Made by a program: the position numbers and the translations under genes. Positions 11,781-23,881 of a stretch of 64,000 nucleotides of DNA are shown here, piece after piece (the first letter of the stretch is position 1; every line of letters begins with the position of its first letter). The stretch is from positions 1,714,586 to 1,778,585 of the forward strand of contig VYZB01000015.1 of the NCBI GenBank assembly GCA_013397455.1. The letters run 5' to 3'. The notes under the pieces were generated by a model that saw only the letters and a program-made list of their open reading frames with translations, did not search any database and had not been told where the DNA came from. Source of the DNA: Crotophaga sulcirostris. Lineage: Eukaryota > Chordata > Aves > Cuculiformes > Crotophagidae.

Positions 11781-12715
11781 TTCACAGAATTACATAATCC
11801 CAGAATGGTGGAGGTTGGAAGGGATATCTGAAGCTTATCTTGACCATACCTTCTGCTCAAACATGGCCAGCTAGAATTGCTTGCACAGGACCATGTCCAG
11901 ATGACTTTTGAATATCTTCAAGAATGGAGATGTCACAACTTGTCTGAGCAACCTGTGTCTGTGCTCAGTCACCCTCACAGTAACAATATGTTTTCTGCTG
12001 TTCAGAAGCAATCTCCTGTGTTTGTTTGTTCCTATTTCCTCTGGTCCTATCAATACGAACCACTGAAAAGAGCCTGGTTCTGTCCTCTTTGCACCCTCCT
12101 TTCAGATATTTATACATATTGACAAGGTCCTCCATAAGCCTTTTTGTCTCAAGGCTGAACAGCCTCAGCTCTCTCAGCATTTCCCCATGTAAGAGATGCC
12201 CCAGTCCATTAAATACCTTTGAGGTCCTTTTTTGGACTCTCTCCAGTATGTCCATGTCACTCTTGTACTAGGGAGCCCAAAACTGAACACAGCGCTCCAG
12301 CTGTGGCCTCACTGGTGCTGAGTGGAGGGGAAAGATCCCCTCCCTTGACATGCTCTCAATGGTTTTTCTAATGCGTCCCAGGACAACATACACTTTCTGT
12401 TCTGCAAGGGTACATTACTGGTTCACCTTATACTTTGTGTCCACAAGGACTCCCAGGTCCTTTTCTGCAAAGCTACTTTCCACCTTGGTGTTTTTCAGCA
12501 TATACTGGTGCACAATGTTGTTCCTCCCCAGTTGCAGGACTTTTTACTTCTTGTTGTTGAACTTCAGGAGATCCCTGTCAGTCCATTTCTTCAGCCTACT
12601 GAGGTTCCTCTGGGTGTCAGGGTGACCCTCTGGCACATCAGTCGTTCCTCCCAGTTTTACACTATCTGCAAACTTGCTAAAGGTACACTCTGCCCCATCA
12701 GCCAGGTCGCTTTTC
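11781..12715 (-). mobile_element. CR1 LINE, about 0.93 kb, 5'-truncated
   Basis: Long CR1 fragment in minus orientation. Its 3' end is on the left (TTCACAGAATTACATAATCCCAGAATGG, then GAGGTTGGAAGGGATATC) and its truncated 5' end is near 12715, after the conserved ACTATCTGCAAACTTGCTAAAGG text. The middle encodes the decayed C-terminal part of CR1 ORF2 (listed separately), and CCAGGTCCTTTTCTGCAAAGC near 12450-12475 is typical CR1 text. Divergence is substantial and frames are broken, so it is dead. It faces a + strand CR1 at 12976-13404 in a head-to-head arrangement, with about 260 bp between their 5' ends. Confidence 0.93.
11871..12255 (-). pseudogene. CR1 ORF2 C-terminal remnant (frameshifted)
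   Basis: Two overlapping minus-strand frames each carry part of the CR1 ORF2 C-terminus, downstream of the reverse-transcriptase domain. The frame from 12255 to 11965 includes LERVQKRTSKVFNGLGHLL and ELRLFSLETKRLMEDL. The frame from 12053 to 11871 includes VTVRVTEHRHRLLRQVV and FLKIFKSHLDMVL. The protein order continues from one frame into the other, so at least one frameshift lies between about 11965 and 12053. Neither piece has the endonuclease or the polymerase catalytic motifs, which are truncated away, so it cannot be active. ORF2 in an intact CR1 carries the endonuclease and reverse transcriptase used for retrotransposition. Confidence 0.88.
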
Positions 12716-12975
12716 TCATATAGGTGTAAATTGCAGAGTTTGCTTTGTCATCTCTTCAGTCTGGCTCAGACTCCAGCTTTGCCTCTTTACTCCTTGTAAT
12801 GTGTTTTATTTTTGGATGAAATTTTCCCGCTGATATGTCACAATCTTTGCATCTGGAATGTCTGTGAAAATGACCCAACCTGTTTCAAAAGAGTGAGATT
12901 GAGAAAATTACTTTTAAAAATTCCATTAATAATAAACTTTAATAACTATGCAGACACCAATTTAGGCGCTTCTTC
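12716..12975. other. Spacer between head-to-head CR1 copies
   Basis: About 260 bp of AT-rich sequence separates the 5' ends of two opposed CR1 fragments. The first bases may be heavily diverged CR1, because the boundary near 12715-12735 is soft. Nothing else is recognised. Confidence 0.5.
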
Positions 12976-13404
12976 TGAGAAGGGCAACGAAGTCGGTGAA
13001 GGAGCTGGAGAACAAGCCTTATGAGGAATGACTGAGTGAAATGATTTTTTTTTAGCCCAGAGAAAAGAAGGTGAGGGGAGACCTTGTCACTGTCTACAGC
13101 TACCTAAAAGGATGTAGGTGGGTGGGTGTTGGTCTCCTCTGCCAAGTGACAGGTGATAGGATGAGAGGAAAGGGCCTCAAGTTGCACCAGGAGAAGTTCA
13201 GATGAGACACCAGGAAAAATTTCTTCATGGAAAGGGTTATCAGGCACTGGAACAGGCTGCCCAGGGAGGTGGTTTAAACATCTCCCTGGAGGTGTTTAAA
13301 AGATGGGTAGATGAGGTGCTCAGGGAGATGGTTTAGTAATGGATAGGTACAGCTGGACTCAATGATCAAAAAGATCTTTTCCAGTCAAATGATTCTATGA
13401 TTCA
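12976..13404 (+). mobile_element. CR1 LINE, about 0.43 kb, 5'-truncated
   Basis: CR1 fragment in + orientation. It begins in the ORF2 C-terminal region (GAGAAGGGCAACGAAG, then AGCCCAGAGAAAAGAAGGTG, then GGGAGACCTTGTCACTGTC). It runs through CACTGGAACAGGCTGCCCAG and GGAGGTGTTTAAAAG to the 3' end, TGGACTCAATGATC, then TTTTCCAGTC, then the octamer tail ATTCTATGATTC. A T8 run near 13045 and several indels break any frame. The 3' end is intact and the 5' end truncated, as usual for CR1. Confidence 0.95.
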
Positions 13405-14623
13405 GCAACTAGAGATTGCCCTTTCCAAGTAAAATATCTTTTCATTTGTTTTTTTTTTTCATAGATTACCTTCTCCCGCTTTAGTATTTTCTGTTTTCCT
13501 GATCCTGATCTATTGTTTGGACATAAAAAAGAGCACTGCAAAAGATTTTCAATGTCTGAAAACAATGTCTGTTCACTATTACACAAACAATGAACCATCT
13601 GGCTTATTTGCGTGAGAGCATAATCATGACTAATTAGGAACAAGTTTAGGATGATATCCATATACTTTATACTTGAGATCATTATCCATGAATTATGGAC
13701 TTTGCCCACATTATAGGAGCTAAAATCGTAGCCCCATTATTTCTGATTCCATGTACAAAATGCTTACGTACATCATTATAATGACTGATCCCTACAAGCT
13801 GGTTGAAGTATTGGTCTTTACAAGCTTGGATTGTAGAAAGCGTGCTTCAACTTAGTTCAAGACTTACTCGTTCTTAGTTATTTTAACAAAATTCTTTATA
13901 CGCAGGCAACACCATAAATTCAAACCAAGAAAAAAAATTCATTTTTTTAAACATGTGAAATAGAAGCAAAAGGAAGAAGAAGGCAGGAGCATGCTGACCT
14001 TTGAATACCAGCCTGCTCTGGACAAGAAATGGGGTCAGTGTGTGGCTCCAAGAGAGGAAGTGGCAAGAATTATTCCAAATTCTCTTGAAGGATGCAATTC
14101 TACTTTCAAACCTGATCAGACTGGGGAATGAGTAGCTGCTCCTGTAGTCAGTGAAGGATTCTTAGGTCCCTAGATTAACAAGCAGCCTGCCAGTAATGGG
14201 TATTTGCAACTCATTTTACTACACAAGCCTGAACTGACTCCAGCACAGCTCAGGAATGCTGAGCGTTCATGATTCATTAAAAAAAACAACCAGAAATCAA
14301 CAAAAAAAAGAAAACTCTTCGTGAAAAGAAAAGAAATTTAGTCAATAGCAAGCAATTGGATCAATCAGACAAGTAAGGACACATATTCTCTTTTTTTTTT
14401 AATCAAGCGAAAGCTGTGAGTTCAGCAGTTTTATGGTTAATTTATGCCCCAAAAGGGAGTTGTGACTGGACTTCTAAATTATCTTCTAATTTCTAGATGA
14501 ATTTCCTACAAAGGCCTTTAGAAACATTTTTGACAAGTTATTCTTATCTTTTTGGTAAAAAATAGATTCATAATTGTGGATTATTTTTATTGCAAACTAA
14601 ATGCACTTTGAAAGTGACTTTAA
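13405..14623. other. AT-rich unique non-coding stretch
   Basis: No gene or repeat is recognised. There are short A/T runs (for example around 13930-13950 and 14390-14402). The small open frames are unlike known proteins and lack supporting signals. Confidence 0.6.
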
Positions 14624-14748
14624 TAGAATCATAGAATGGCTTGGGTTGCAAGGGACCTTAAATACCATATAGTTCCAAACTCCCTGCCAGTAGATCAGGT
14701 TGCTCAAATCCTCATCTAATCTCACCATGAACACCTCCAGGGGTGGTC
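14624..14748 (-). mobile_element. CR1 LINE 3' end, short copy
   Basis: About 125 bp in minus orientation. It starts with the octamer tail TAGAATCATAGAATGGC, then TTGGGTTGCAAGGGACC, CAGGTTGCTCAAATCCTC and AACACCTCCAGGGGTGG, after which similarity stops. It is only a 3' tail with no coding capacity beyond a few decayed ORF2 codons. Confidence 0.93.
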
Positions 14749-17474
14749 CTGGGCCAGTGGGAATAAAGAAGCAAAACACAGTGGAATACAACTCTGCTTC
14801 TTCCAATTTGCTGCTTAACAGGAGTCAGCTGGCAGGTGAAAAGTCTGGCTTCTGATCTATGGAATCAGTGCTATCTCTGGTTTTATCCTGTCCTAAGGAA
14901 GAGCCAACACACTTCCTAGGAGTAACCTCCTCCTTCTTTTTAAATCAGTAGTACTCAAGTTCTTCAGTGCACAGCGACAGGTTTTTAACTGGAGGAAGAA
15001 CCACACCACAATAGTAAGGGCAACTTATTATTACTGGTATGGTGAGACTTGTCAGAATCTCCTCAAGGTGCTAAGGGGGTTTACTAAATCATTGCCAGTA
15101 TTCCATGTGAATAACCATCAAGCTACTGCATACAATTATTAAAAAGAGAAGAGTTTTTTCTGTTGAACTTACTGAGGTGAAGCTCATGAGGACTTGACCT
15201 CAAGACTGTGAGTCCCAAGGTTTGTCCCATGTAACTAAGTCCCAGGGAAATACTGGCATACACACATACTAACAAAGATCTATGCACAGCATTCCTTATT
15301 GTTTTCCTGCTAGTGGATGCTTCCTCTGCGTCTTGCGGCTGTCAGCTCCACTCTGAGATGCCTCTTTTTCTGCCCCCGTGACCTGAACAGAGGGATGCCC
15401 TGGTATGCTTGTTCTGAATAGGAATAGGAATATTCTGTAGGAAGTACCTCCTGTATGTTGGCATGGTAAGCACTGTTGAATCCAGCTCAAAATATCATGC
15501 TCTTTTTTCATAAAGGTGTACTTTTTACATGAAAATGCATGTTGCTTCTTACAAATTGATCTTTCTCTCTTTTCTGCATCAGTTGCAAAATGCTACCTGT
15601 GAAACTGGATTGTCCTTTTGGTCTGTTTGGGTTTTCTTTTTCAAGGTCTGGAAGGACTGAGAAGAAATTGCATAAGAAAATCTAAGGTTATATCTCTTCT
15701 GTGACTTCCTTTAGACATATCCTGAGTTAAGAATATCAATAAGCTGAAGTAATGGGTTGCACTTAACCCTGAGGGAAAAATTATCATGGTAAGCCAAAAC
15801 TTAAAGTGTTTATAATGCAAATATATACTTTATATCATTAGATAAGTGATGGTTTTCAGGCAGTAGCAAAGTTCTGTGAGATTCCTTAAAATATTTAAGA
15901 TGTTTAAATGAATATGCCTTGTCAAGAGAACAACCTATCATACAATTGCCAGGATCATTAAAGCTTTACTAAAGAAATGTGATTCACAGAGTCATAGCAG
16001 TAGACTAAAATGTGGCCGAAAATGTGACAGCGAGATAGACCTAGTCAAATATCTTACTGAGAAAACAACAAGCAAGGTCAGTAAAGCAGTCTATTTGTAT
16101 GAAAAGTATGGGTGGTGGACATGAAGGGGAAAAATATAGCTTTCAGGGTCATGTAGTGAGCTGAGTTCTTTACTCGTCTTTTGTTTCAACCTCAAATATG
16201 GAAGTAGAATGAAGCCAAAATTAATAAATGAGGTCATTCTGAGTCCTGAACTTTTGGTGGTTTGCCCATCATTAAATATCAATAAGCAACACTGGTAGAA
16301 AGAATCCTTTTAAAGAGAAATGGCAGAAAAGTGTGCAATGGAAAATGTCTGCATAACAGAATTTAGCAGGAGGAAATTCCATCAAACTGAAGAACAAAAA
16401 TGAAGAGCAGACAGCTGTTAAATGTTTTGACATAATGTATTAATATGGGTTAAACGGTACACATATCCATCTTGTTTGTGGGTATAACACATTACTGGAC
16501 AGCCTGTCTCTAATAATGTAAATATTTGATTATAGAAAACCCAGGGTTTTATATTTTAGAGATACAAGCAAAATATGCTATACGAATGTCTAAATTCATG
16601 AATAGAAAACTTGACTGCATTTTCAGAGGCAAAATAACTAAAACATTATTTTTAAATTAATAATTGCATTTTCAATGTTGGCATTTTTTACTCTAATAAA
16701 ATAAGCATTTCAAATTTCAGTTCATGATCAAAAATTGGCAGACTGCACCAGGCAGACTAAGTGGCTCCACTTCAAACAATATAATGAAAAGAATATTAAA
16801 ATAATATCATATTTAAGAGCTTTATTTAACATAATCTCTATCATTGTAGAGATTGGCCATGTACCGTGTGGACTTCCCCAGAGCACTTCAACTTTATTCT
16901 GGTAATCAGACCAAAAGTGTTTGAGAGGCTATAAGACTGAAGATAATAACAGAAGTCAAAACTGGTGCCATTCCTGCATCTTGAAGGATGATCTGAGTAC
17001 TCATATGAGCTATTTCTTCCTTCCATGTGTTAGCATGTCTAATACAGGAAAAGTTATTTCAAAACAGCAATGTGATCCTGCCATGTTAGGAAAATAATCC
17101 CACTGTAGTTGCAGAATATGTTCTTTCCTGTCCAATAGTGCATGGGAAGAGGCAAATTCATGAACTGAAACCCCTCTGCACACCCCTGAGCTTGACCTGA
17201 TTTTTCCAATGGTACAAGAGTCCAGCACGACTACAGAAGTCACACATATGTGTCACAAGTAAGTGTCACAGTTCAGATACTTAGGTCTCAGACTGCAGGT
17301 TCCTGGGCTGCAAATCAGTGTGGACGCTTGTTTTACTGTGGTTTGGTTGAAGAATGTACCTCTTGCATGGTCCTGGAGCAAGGGTGCCATTTGCAGATGT
17401 ATTCCTGCTGCTCTAAGGGGAAGCTGAAAGAAGCGATAGAAACCAAGCCCTAGTTTAGACATTGTTGTATTTGT
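14749..17474. other. AT-rich unique non-coding stretch
   Basis: No gene is seen in this 2.7-kb stretch. A weak CR1-tail-like word (GATTCACAGAGTCATAG at about 15981-15997) is not followed by CR1 sequence and is not called. The rest shows no repeat structure. Confidence 0.6.
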
Positions 17475-18318
17475 AGACTCACTGAACATTTTAGGTTGGA
17501 AAAGACCATTAAAGATCATCTTGTCCAGCCCTCCGACAATGGTAGAGACATCTTCCATTAGGCCAGGTTGCTGAAAGCCCCATCCAGCCTGATCTTGAGC
17601 AATTTCAGTGATGGAGCATCCATAACTTCTCTGGGCAATCTGTTCTAGTGTCTCACTATTTTCATCATAAAAAATATCTTCTTTAAATGCAATCTAAATC
17701 TATCCTCTTTCGATTTAAAAATATTACTCCTTGTCTTGTCACTACAGGTCTTCGTAAAAAGTCTAAGTCTTTCTTATAAATCCCCTGTAAGTATCCAAAG
17801 GCTGGAATAAGGTCTCCCTGGAGCCTTCTTTTCTCCGGACTAAGCAACCCCAGCTCACAAGAGAGGTGTTCCATCCCCTTGGTCACTTTTGTAGCCCTCC
17901 TCTGGACCCACTATAACAGTCTTGTGCTGAGGGTTCCAGAACCGGATGCAGTGCTCCAGATGATGTCTCACAGGAGTGCAAAAGAGGAGAATCACCTCCC
18001 TCAACCTGCTGGCCATGCAGCCCAGCTTACGGTTTTCTTTCTGGGCTAAAATACACAATACCAGCTCAGATGGATTTTTTCATCCACCAACATCCCCATT
18101 TCTCTGCAGGGCTGCTCTGGATCAATTCATCTACCAGTCTGTATTGATATCAGGGACTGCCCTGATCCAGGTTCAGGACCTTGCACTTGGCCTTGTTGAA
18201 ATTCATGATGTTCGCACAGGCCCACTCCTCAGACTTGTCAGGGTCCTTCTAGATGAAATCCCTTCCCTCAGGTGAATAAACTGCACCACACAGATGGTGT
18301 CATCTGCATATTCAGAAG
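17475..18318 (-). mobile_element. CR1 LINE, about 0.84 kb, 5'-truncated
   Basis: Long minus-strand CR1. On the left is its 3' end, AGGTTGGAAAAGACCATTAA with GATCATCTTGTCCAGCCC; the octamer tail has decayed to AGACTCACTGAAC. It proceeds through AAGCCCCATCCAGCCTG, GGTCTCCCTGGAGCCTTC, CCAGATGATGTCTCACAG, ACCTCCCTCAACCTGCTGG and CTTGCACTTGGCCTTGTTG to GGTGTCATCTGCATATTC on the right, where similarity ends. This is the most complete CR1 3' third in the window and a useful internal reference for the others. Confidence 0.95.
17683..18310 (-). pseudogene. CR1 ORF2 C-terminal remnant (multiple frameshifts)
   Basis: Minus-strand frames spell the CR1 ORF2 region downstream of the polymerase core. The frame 18058-17855 includes KENRKLGCMASRLREVIL and PVRHHLEHCIRFWNP. 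The frame 17886-17683 includes [17 protein letters not shown] and FGYLQG. They are out of phase with each other, so a frameshift lies near 17855-17886, and the more upstream text at 18203-18310 is in yet another unjoined segment. No polymerase catalytic motif or endonuclease is present. It is a dead LINE fragment. Confidence 0.88.
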
Positions 18319-20449
18319 TATTCTTCTGTTGCTTCAGAGATACAAGACATGAACTATTTTGAAAGCAGCAAACTATTCGTAACAAGAGAAATATGGATTA
18401 AAGCCCATATGAAATGCAATCATAATCATAGTATTTTGTATTAGCTTTTCTTGCCACACTCTGAAACTACAATACTAAGAAAAATACTCAACAAATCTTA
18501 AGCCATCTTTGACAAAGAGCACACACCTGACCATTTATATGTAGTAAAAGGGAGTACACATACAGTACAATAATGGGGTTGTTAGGAGACAAGGTGCAAG
18601 GATTGATTTTGGACCTCTTATCCAGCTTACAGCTGGTGATTACCTTCATTTATATCCTACCTTCATAGCTCATATTACATACTAAAATCTATGGCCTGGG
18701 AACATAGCAAACCAATAGACTGAAACAAAGCCTTACACTGCTCCTTTCAGTCTCTCAGAGAGTGCTTGCTGCATGAGTAGCTATTTGGTCTTTTTATACT
18801 CATTCTGAACTGTGCTGTCCTGTGCAATGAAATAGCTCATGCTCTTTGACACGTTTGAATGTAATTACACACCACACTATAATACATATACCTGAAGAAA
18901 AAGGAACAAGGTTTATATGTGGCCAGTACCAGGCTGACTCTGGTATTTTCTAACTTCTGGAGTCTTTGGTTTTGCAATATTATATTCTTTTAATGCTCTT
19001 TGGACAGCTTTTTTTTAAGGATCATATGTCAAAAAGCCTTTTTTGTTACTCTGAGTTTGTACTGACTTCAAAAGTTTGGCTTCTAAGCTATATTATTGGT
19101 GTTAAGAGTCAGGTCCATCCAACATAGTGCCCCAGATTCATCCATGTGTGCTGAAACAACCCATGAGTATCTATGCCTAGGTTATGAAATATCAAGGATT
19201 TGGATGGAAAGTACCATACTTGCGCAACTACGTTCAAAACTGTTAAGTCCAGCTGAATTATTTCAGTATTGACTCTCCATTTTTGTACACAAGATTCACT
19301 GTAGAAGATTGGAAGTTGCAGAAAGGCTCAGCTGTTTTAAAGAGATTCACATGTAAAACTTGTGTGAGGCTTCGTGGAACAATATTACTAATGAGTTCAT
19401 TCCTTAGCCCATATACTTATTCCTGGACTCCTTTACAAAGTTGAGACTAGCAGGTCTGTAGCCAGAAACAGTCAAAAATCTAATCTCTCAAATTTGGGAC
19501 AGATAATTAGACTAGTCACATATGTAGGGAGGTTTTCACTATGCAGAAAGAATCCAGTTTCTCAGACAGACTGGAATTGCAAGAAATAACCAAGGGTGAA
19601 AGCATGTCTCTGAAGCTTAAGCAGAAAGGAACTGTTGAGCCTACCTAGACATTTAAACGTACATATTGGCAACTGGGGGTTTTGTCAGTGTGGATATGAT
19701 TCATGTGTTGATGCACAGGAGTGTAATGCCATTTCAGATGCTCTGTGGTATCCTATCTGAACTCCAACTGATTTTGGTGAAGAACTGTCCTCCATAGATC
19801 CTATATCATATATGCCAGGCGCATACATCTCTCTCACATATCTTAGCACATTTTAAATGGCATTGGATGCCTGTATTTAGACAAGTGAATCCTTGCCAAT
19901 GTAATAGTTTACTTGTATTGTTGCATTAAATCAAAATTTTGGCATCACTGATTTTTTTCTTTCAAAGGGCCAACTCAGGGTGCATGAACCTCTGGCATTA
20001 ATTTTTAATCCGTTGTGGCATCCTTTGGAAATATTTTCATTGTGCAGTTAGATTTTCTGCTGACTAACCTGGCTGGATATAGATACAAAAAATCAGCATC
20101 TCCCTATGTTGCAGAAGGCTAAATATTCTCTCCCACTGAGTAGTCCCATCACTGCCTTAACAGCTACCAAGTTTCACTCAGGAATGCATTTAAAGAAAAC
20201 AGCACACAAAAAACATGCAGCTGACCTGCTGTTTGATACTGCCTTCAGAAATGAATGATAAGTCTCTTTGAAAAAGGGCAAAAAAAATGCTGATGGAAGT
20301 ACTATTAACAAACAAGGAGAATGGAAAAAACTACAGTGTCCTTTGGATTGAACTCACTAACATTTTTCTGTGATATGTGAACTTGCATAGAGTAATTTGC
20401 TAATTTGCGGCTTTCTCTCAAAAATAGCCATGTGAGTACTTACTTTTGA
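18319..20449. other. AT-rich unique non-coding stretch
   Basis: No gene or interspersed repeat is recognised. A CTTCAG|GTATAT splice-like junction with a strong pyrimidine tract on the minus strand lies at 18891/18892. Confidence 0.6.
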
Positions 20450-21300
20450 TTTACTAGCCTAATTTGTGGCCACAGGAACTGCTACTATCAGCTGTATTTA
20501 TGGTAACTGTAATATATCAACCAGAAACTTATAAATGTCAGCATTACAGCTAATAACAAAGCCCAGCGTTTGCTGTTATTCATCTAAAAGAGAATTTTAA
20601 GCATTCATGTTACTGAGATCAGTGAATTCACATAGCTGATAGAGTTAGTTAAGAATGCAAAGTTCATGTGTAGAAATGTATTTTCCCCAGTACTTTTGAA
20701 ATTTCTCACCAGTATTTTTCTCCATCTAGTAAGAGGCACTAGCGACAAAGTTTAAAAAGCGTTCTAATAGTGTTTACAGTTCAACTGATCTATTGTAATA
20801 TCCCCTTTTGAAGCTATTCAAATAAACATTATAAATATGTTTGTTATTAACATATGGTGCTGGTACAAGGAGAAGACTTAATTCACTGTGTTATTTATGC
20901 AGCAAAATGTCCTAATGGTTCCCAGACTAAGATGAAAAGCTGTTCGGCACCATCCATGTATTAGATAATGTCTTGGCATTTTCCCTATTATACTGTTATA
21001 TATAAATATAATGATTAAAACAGGGTGGTGTCTGGTGTATTAAGATGCATTTTTGGTTTGTCTCTTTTTCCAGACCAGATCCACCCCCTGCTGGCAGGAG
21101 ACTTCTTGACACAGATCTGATAAACAAGTAGAGCTAATAAGCAGCAGAGGGGTTGATTCAAAGCCTATTGAAGGTAATTGATGGGTTCTAATGAAGCTGA
21201 CAGTTCCTTGTGGACAGGCACTTGTGACATATAAAGCAGCATTATCAAGGGATCTACCACGTCATTAGATAAAAAAATGAGTGTGCTTTGGGGAGGTCTT
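20450..21300. promoter_or_regulatory. Candidate conserved regulatory cluster
   Basis: This non-coding region is unusually rich in developmental transcription-factor-like words. Examples are TAATTGATGG at 21175-21184 (HOX/PBX type), TGACAG at 21198-21203 (MEIS type), a FOX-like TAAACA at 21121-21126, AACAAAGC near 20555 (SOX type), CATATG near 20850 and several TAAT cores. Complexity is high, with no repeat similarity and no open frame. These traits fit a vertebrate conserved non-coding element or enhancer, but motif content alone cannot prove it. Confidence 0.3.
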
Positions 21301-22790
21301 ATTCCAGAGAAAAAAATCAATCTTTTCCCTCGTATTTTTTTTTATCTGCAGAACACCTGCATTATTTTCTGTCTAACTGTTACCCTCCTTTTTTAACTTT
21401 CCATGTGACATATCTCATCTCTCTGTCTCCTTGCCTTTCCTAAGAGCAGAAATAAGCAGGTTCAAACCAGCTGTGAAAATGAATTTTCATTATATCTTGC
21501 AGCTATCCAACATAAATATTAAACATGTGAAGCAAGAAAATTTTTTATCATGATGTTATGCTGAAGACAGGGCAAATGAACAGGTAACCATGTGTGATAA
21601 GTTCGGGTGTCAAATGGCCCCTGTAACTGTTTGTGTGAATACTTGGACCCTGTGGTAAGCTTAAGGTAAATGGCAATGAAAGACATTCTTCATATTTGGA
21701 AACGAGCTAATATGTAGAGACATCTACCCAAAATCATAAAAACTGTTTCATAAAAGTTGTTTCATACATTTTATTCCATTCAGCCTGGTACCAACATTTC
21801 CTGATTTACGTGGGTACTCCTCTAAGAGAATATTTTATAGTCTGCATCGTGAGACCTTGAGATCAACTTGTGTTTGTCTGGCTACCTCCCTGTGACACAC
21901 GGTATCATCCCAGGAGCTTTTCTGCCCCAGCCACCATGTTGCCAGGGGAAAGTGGACCCACTGGAGGCACCTATTGCATCTTGCGGAGTGAAGTCACTGG
22001 CCAGATGGGTCTTAGTCCCTTGGCTGGAGAATTAGGTCTCAAGCTATTAACAATCATTTTTTCCTCCTGGGTAGAAAGAGCATGTATGCTGCTTAGAGGA
22101 AGGCAGCGTGTGCAGGGGAAGGAAAGTGAGGAAAGCAAGATGTTATCACTCCTACCAAAACTATGCCCTCTATTTCTGCATTAGTATGGGAAGACACAAT
22201 CTGAATTAATATTAAGCCAAAAGGGAGAAAGGAAGGTCAGGTATTATCTGTGATGTCCTCCAGCTTATCCCAGACCTCTTCCCTTATCATAGCCTTGCTG
22301 AAAGCCTCAACTCCACTGCCGTCAGCACTTTCAGGCTCACCGCACCGTACCACGTATGCAGGCTCACAGCTGCACAGGTAGAAAATGCTTCCCTAAGGCT
22401 GAAGATAAGTTTACTGTAAAGATACGTTGCTACGTAGTGAAAGCTTAATTTAATTAGGTCAGAGAGCAACAGGGACTGAGCTGGGACAACACGGTTTTAA
22501 AATGAACTCATAATTAGAGAACATAGTCTCCAGAGCCAGGACAGGTAGTTTGGTTGTTTTCATGTGCTCTGTTACTGCGACCAGTGTCAGTACATCTATA
22601 CTAATGAAAAGTTTTTAACACGATACCATTTCACCTTCTTGTTGTTTTACAAACGTTTCCAAAAGCACAAAAAGCACCAAAAATCTTTTAAATAAAAATT
22701 AATTAAATAAAAATTTTGAACTTTTTAATATTCCATGGAACACCAACTGAATACTGCTATAGATCTGAATTAGGGACTTTTCTAAGGATA
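21301..22790. other. Unique non-coding stretch
   Basis: No gene was recognised. A moderately GC-richer patch at about 21865-22160 has an open frame of about 100 codons with no recognisable motif. An 11-bp direct repeat, AAATAAAAATT, lies at 22690-22700 and 22705-22715. Confidence 0.55.
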
Positions 22791-22971
22791 CAGTATCACA
22801 GCATTACAAGGCCGGAAAGGACCTTCAAGATCATCGAGTCCAGCCTACAACTCAACACCAACACCAACTCATCATCTAAACCATGGCACTGAGTGCCTCA
22901 TCCAATCTCCCCTTAAACACCTCCAGGGTTGACGACTCTACCACCTTCCTGGGCAGCGCATTCCAATGGCC
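22791..22971 (-). mobile_element. CR1 LINE 3' end, variant-octamer subfamily
   Basis: About 180 bp in minus orientation. It shows the tail CAGTATCACAGCATTACAAGG, then GGAAAGGACC, GATCATCGAGTCCAGCC, then ACACCAACACCAACTC and ATCATCTAAACCATGGCAC, ending in GGGCAGCGCATTCCAATGG. It matches the copy at 23882 nearly throughout and the copy at 2955 where they overlap. It is 5'-truncated, with no usable ORF. Confidence 0.95.
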
Positions 22972-23881
22972 ATAACATAAGCCTATGTTAATTTTGACAA
23001 TTTAATTAAAATAATCCATAACTTTAGTTACTGCCTTCAACCTTAAACCCCTCTTTTTCTTGTCAAATTCTGTTCAGATAAAATATATTTCCTGCTCATT
23101 TGTTTATACATAGATCTGGTTTGAATAAAAAAAACCTTACTCTTAAAGAAGGATGGTTGGTTTAGCAAAGCACAAACATTTTGGGAAGATGTATGACTCT
23201 CAACAACACTTGTCACTGAATTTTTTTGTAGTGCAGAACTATCTAATAATTTTTCACCAGAGAGTTAGAAAACAACAAAGGGAAGTACCTGCTTTTAAAA
23301 AGAAATAAAATAGCAATTTTGACAGCTACATTTTGTTAAAATGCCTGAAATTTCTTGATTCTGTTCTGAAGTAAAATGTATTGTAATAGGATATCCTGAA
23401 AAGTATAAGAAAAAAGGGTTCATTGCTCATGGACACTTCTAAATAACAATATTATTTTAAATAATAAAACACTGACCTCTATGTTCTCTCTAGAGCATTT
23501 AGGAGGATTTAAAAATGCAAAGGAAAAAGAAAGCTGCAAAGTCATGAAAAGGAGTATGACAGTTATTCTCTAATGTGTTTGTCCTTGGCATTTTTTATTG
23601 GTGAAATTTCTAAGGCTGTGAGTTTGTCTTACAGTTGGCAAGAGAAATGCACAGACCCCCAAACACATTACATGTAACTTAGCTATCACTAAGTTAAACA
23701 TGAAATTTAAAGTTAGTTATTTCCAAAGTCAATAGAGAGGGACAGAGATGAGAGTGAGCAAACTCCAGTGGAGTAATGGTGGAAATAAACCAACTAGCTT
23801 AAATTAGACATCTGCTTGTATTTTAGAAGTGTCTAAATAAAGGCAAAATGAATTCACCTGTCCTAATGTGAGTCTCACACC
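22972..23881. other. AT-rich unique spacer between two sister CR1 copies
   Basis: About 0.9 kb of AT-rich sequence with no gene or repeat recognised. Confidence 0.6.

Noticed and set aside
15981..16050. CR1-tail-like GATTCACAGAGTCATAG
   Set aside because: The following bases do not match the CR1 3' block on either strand.
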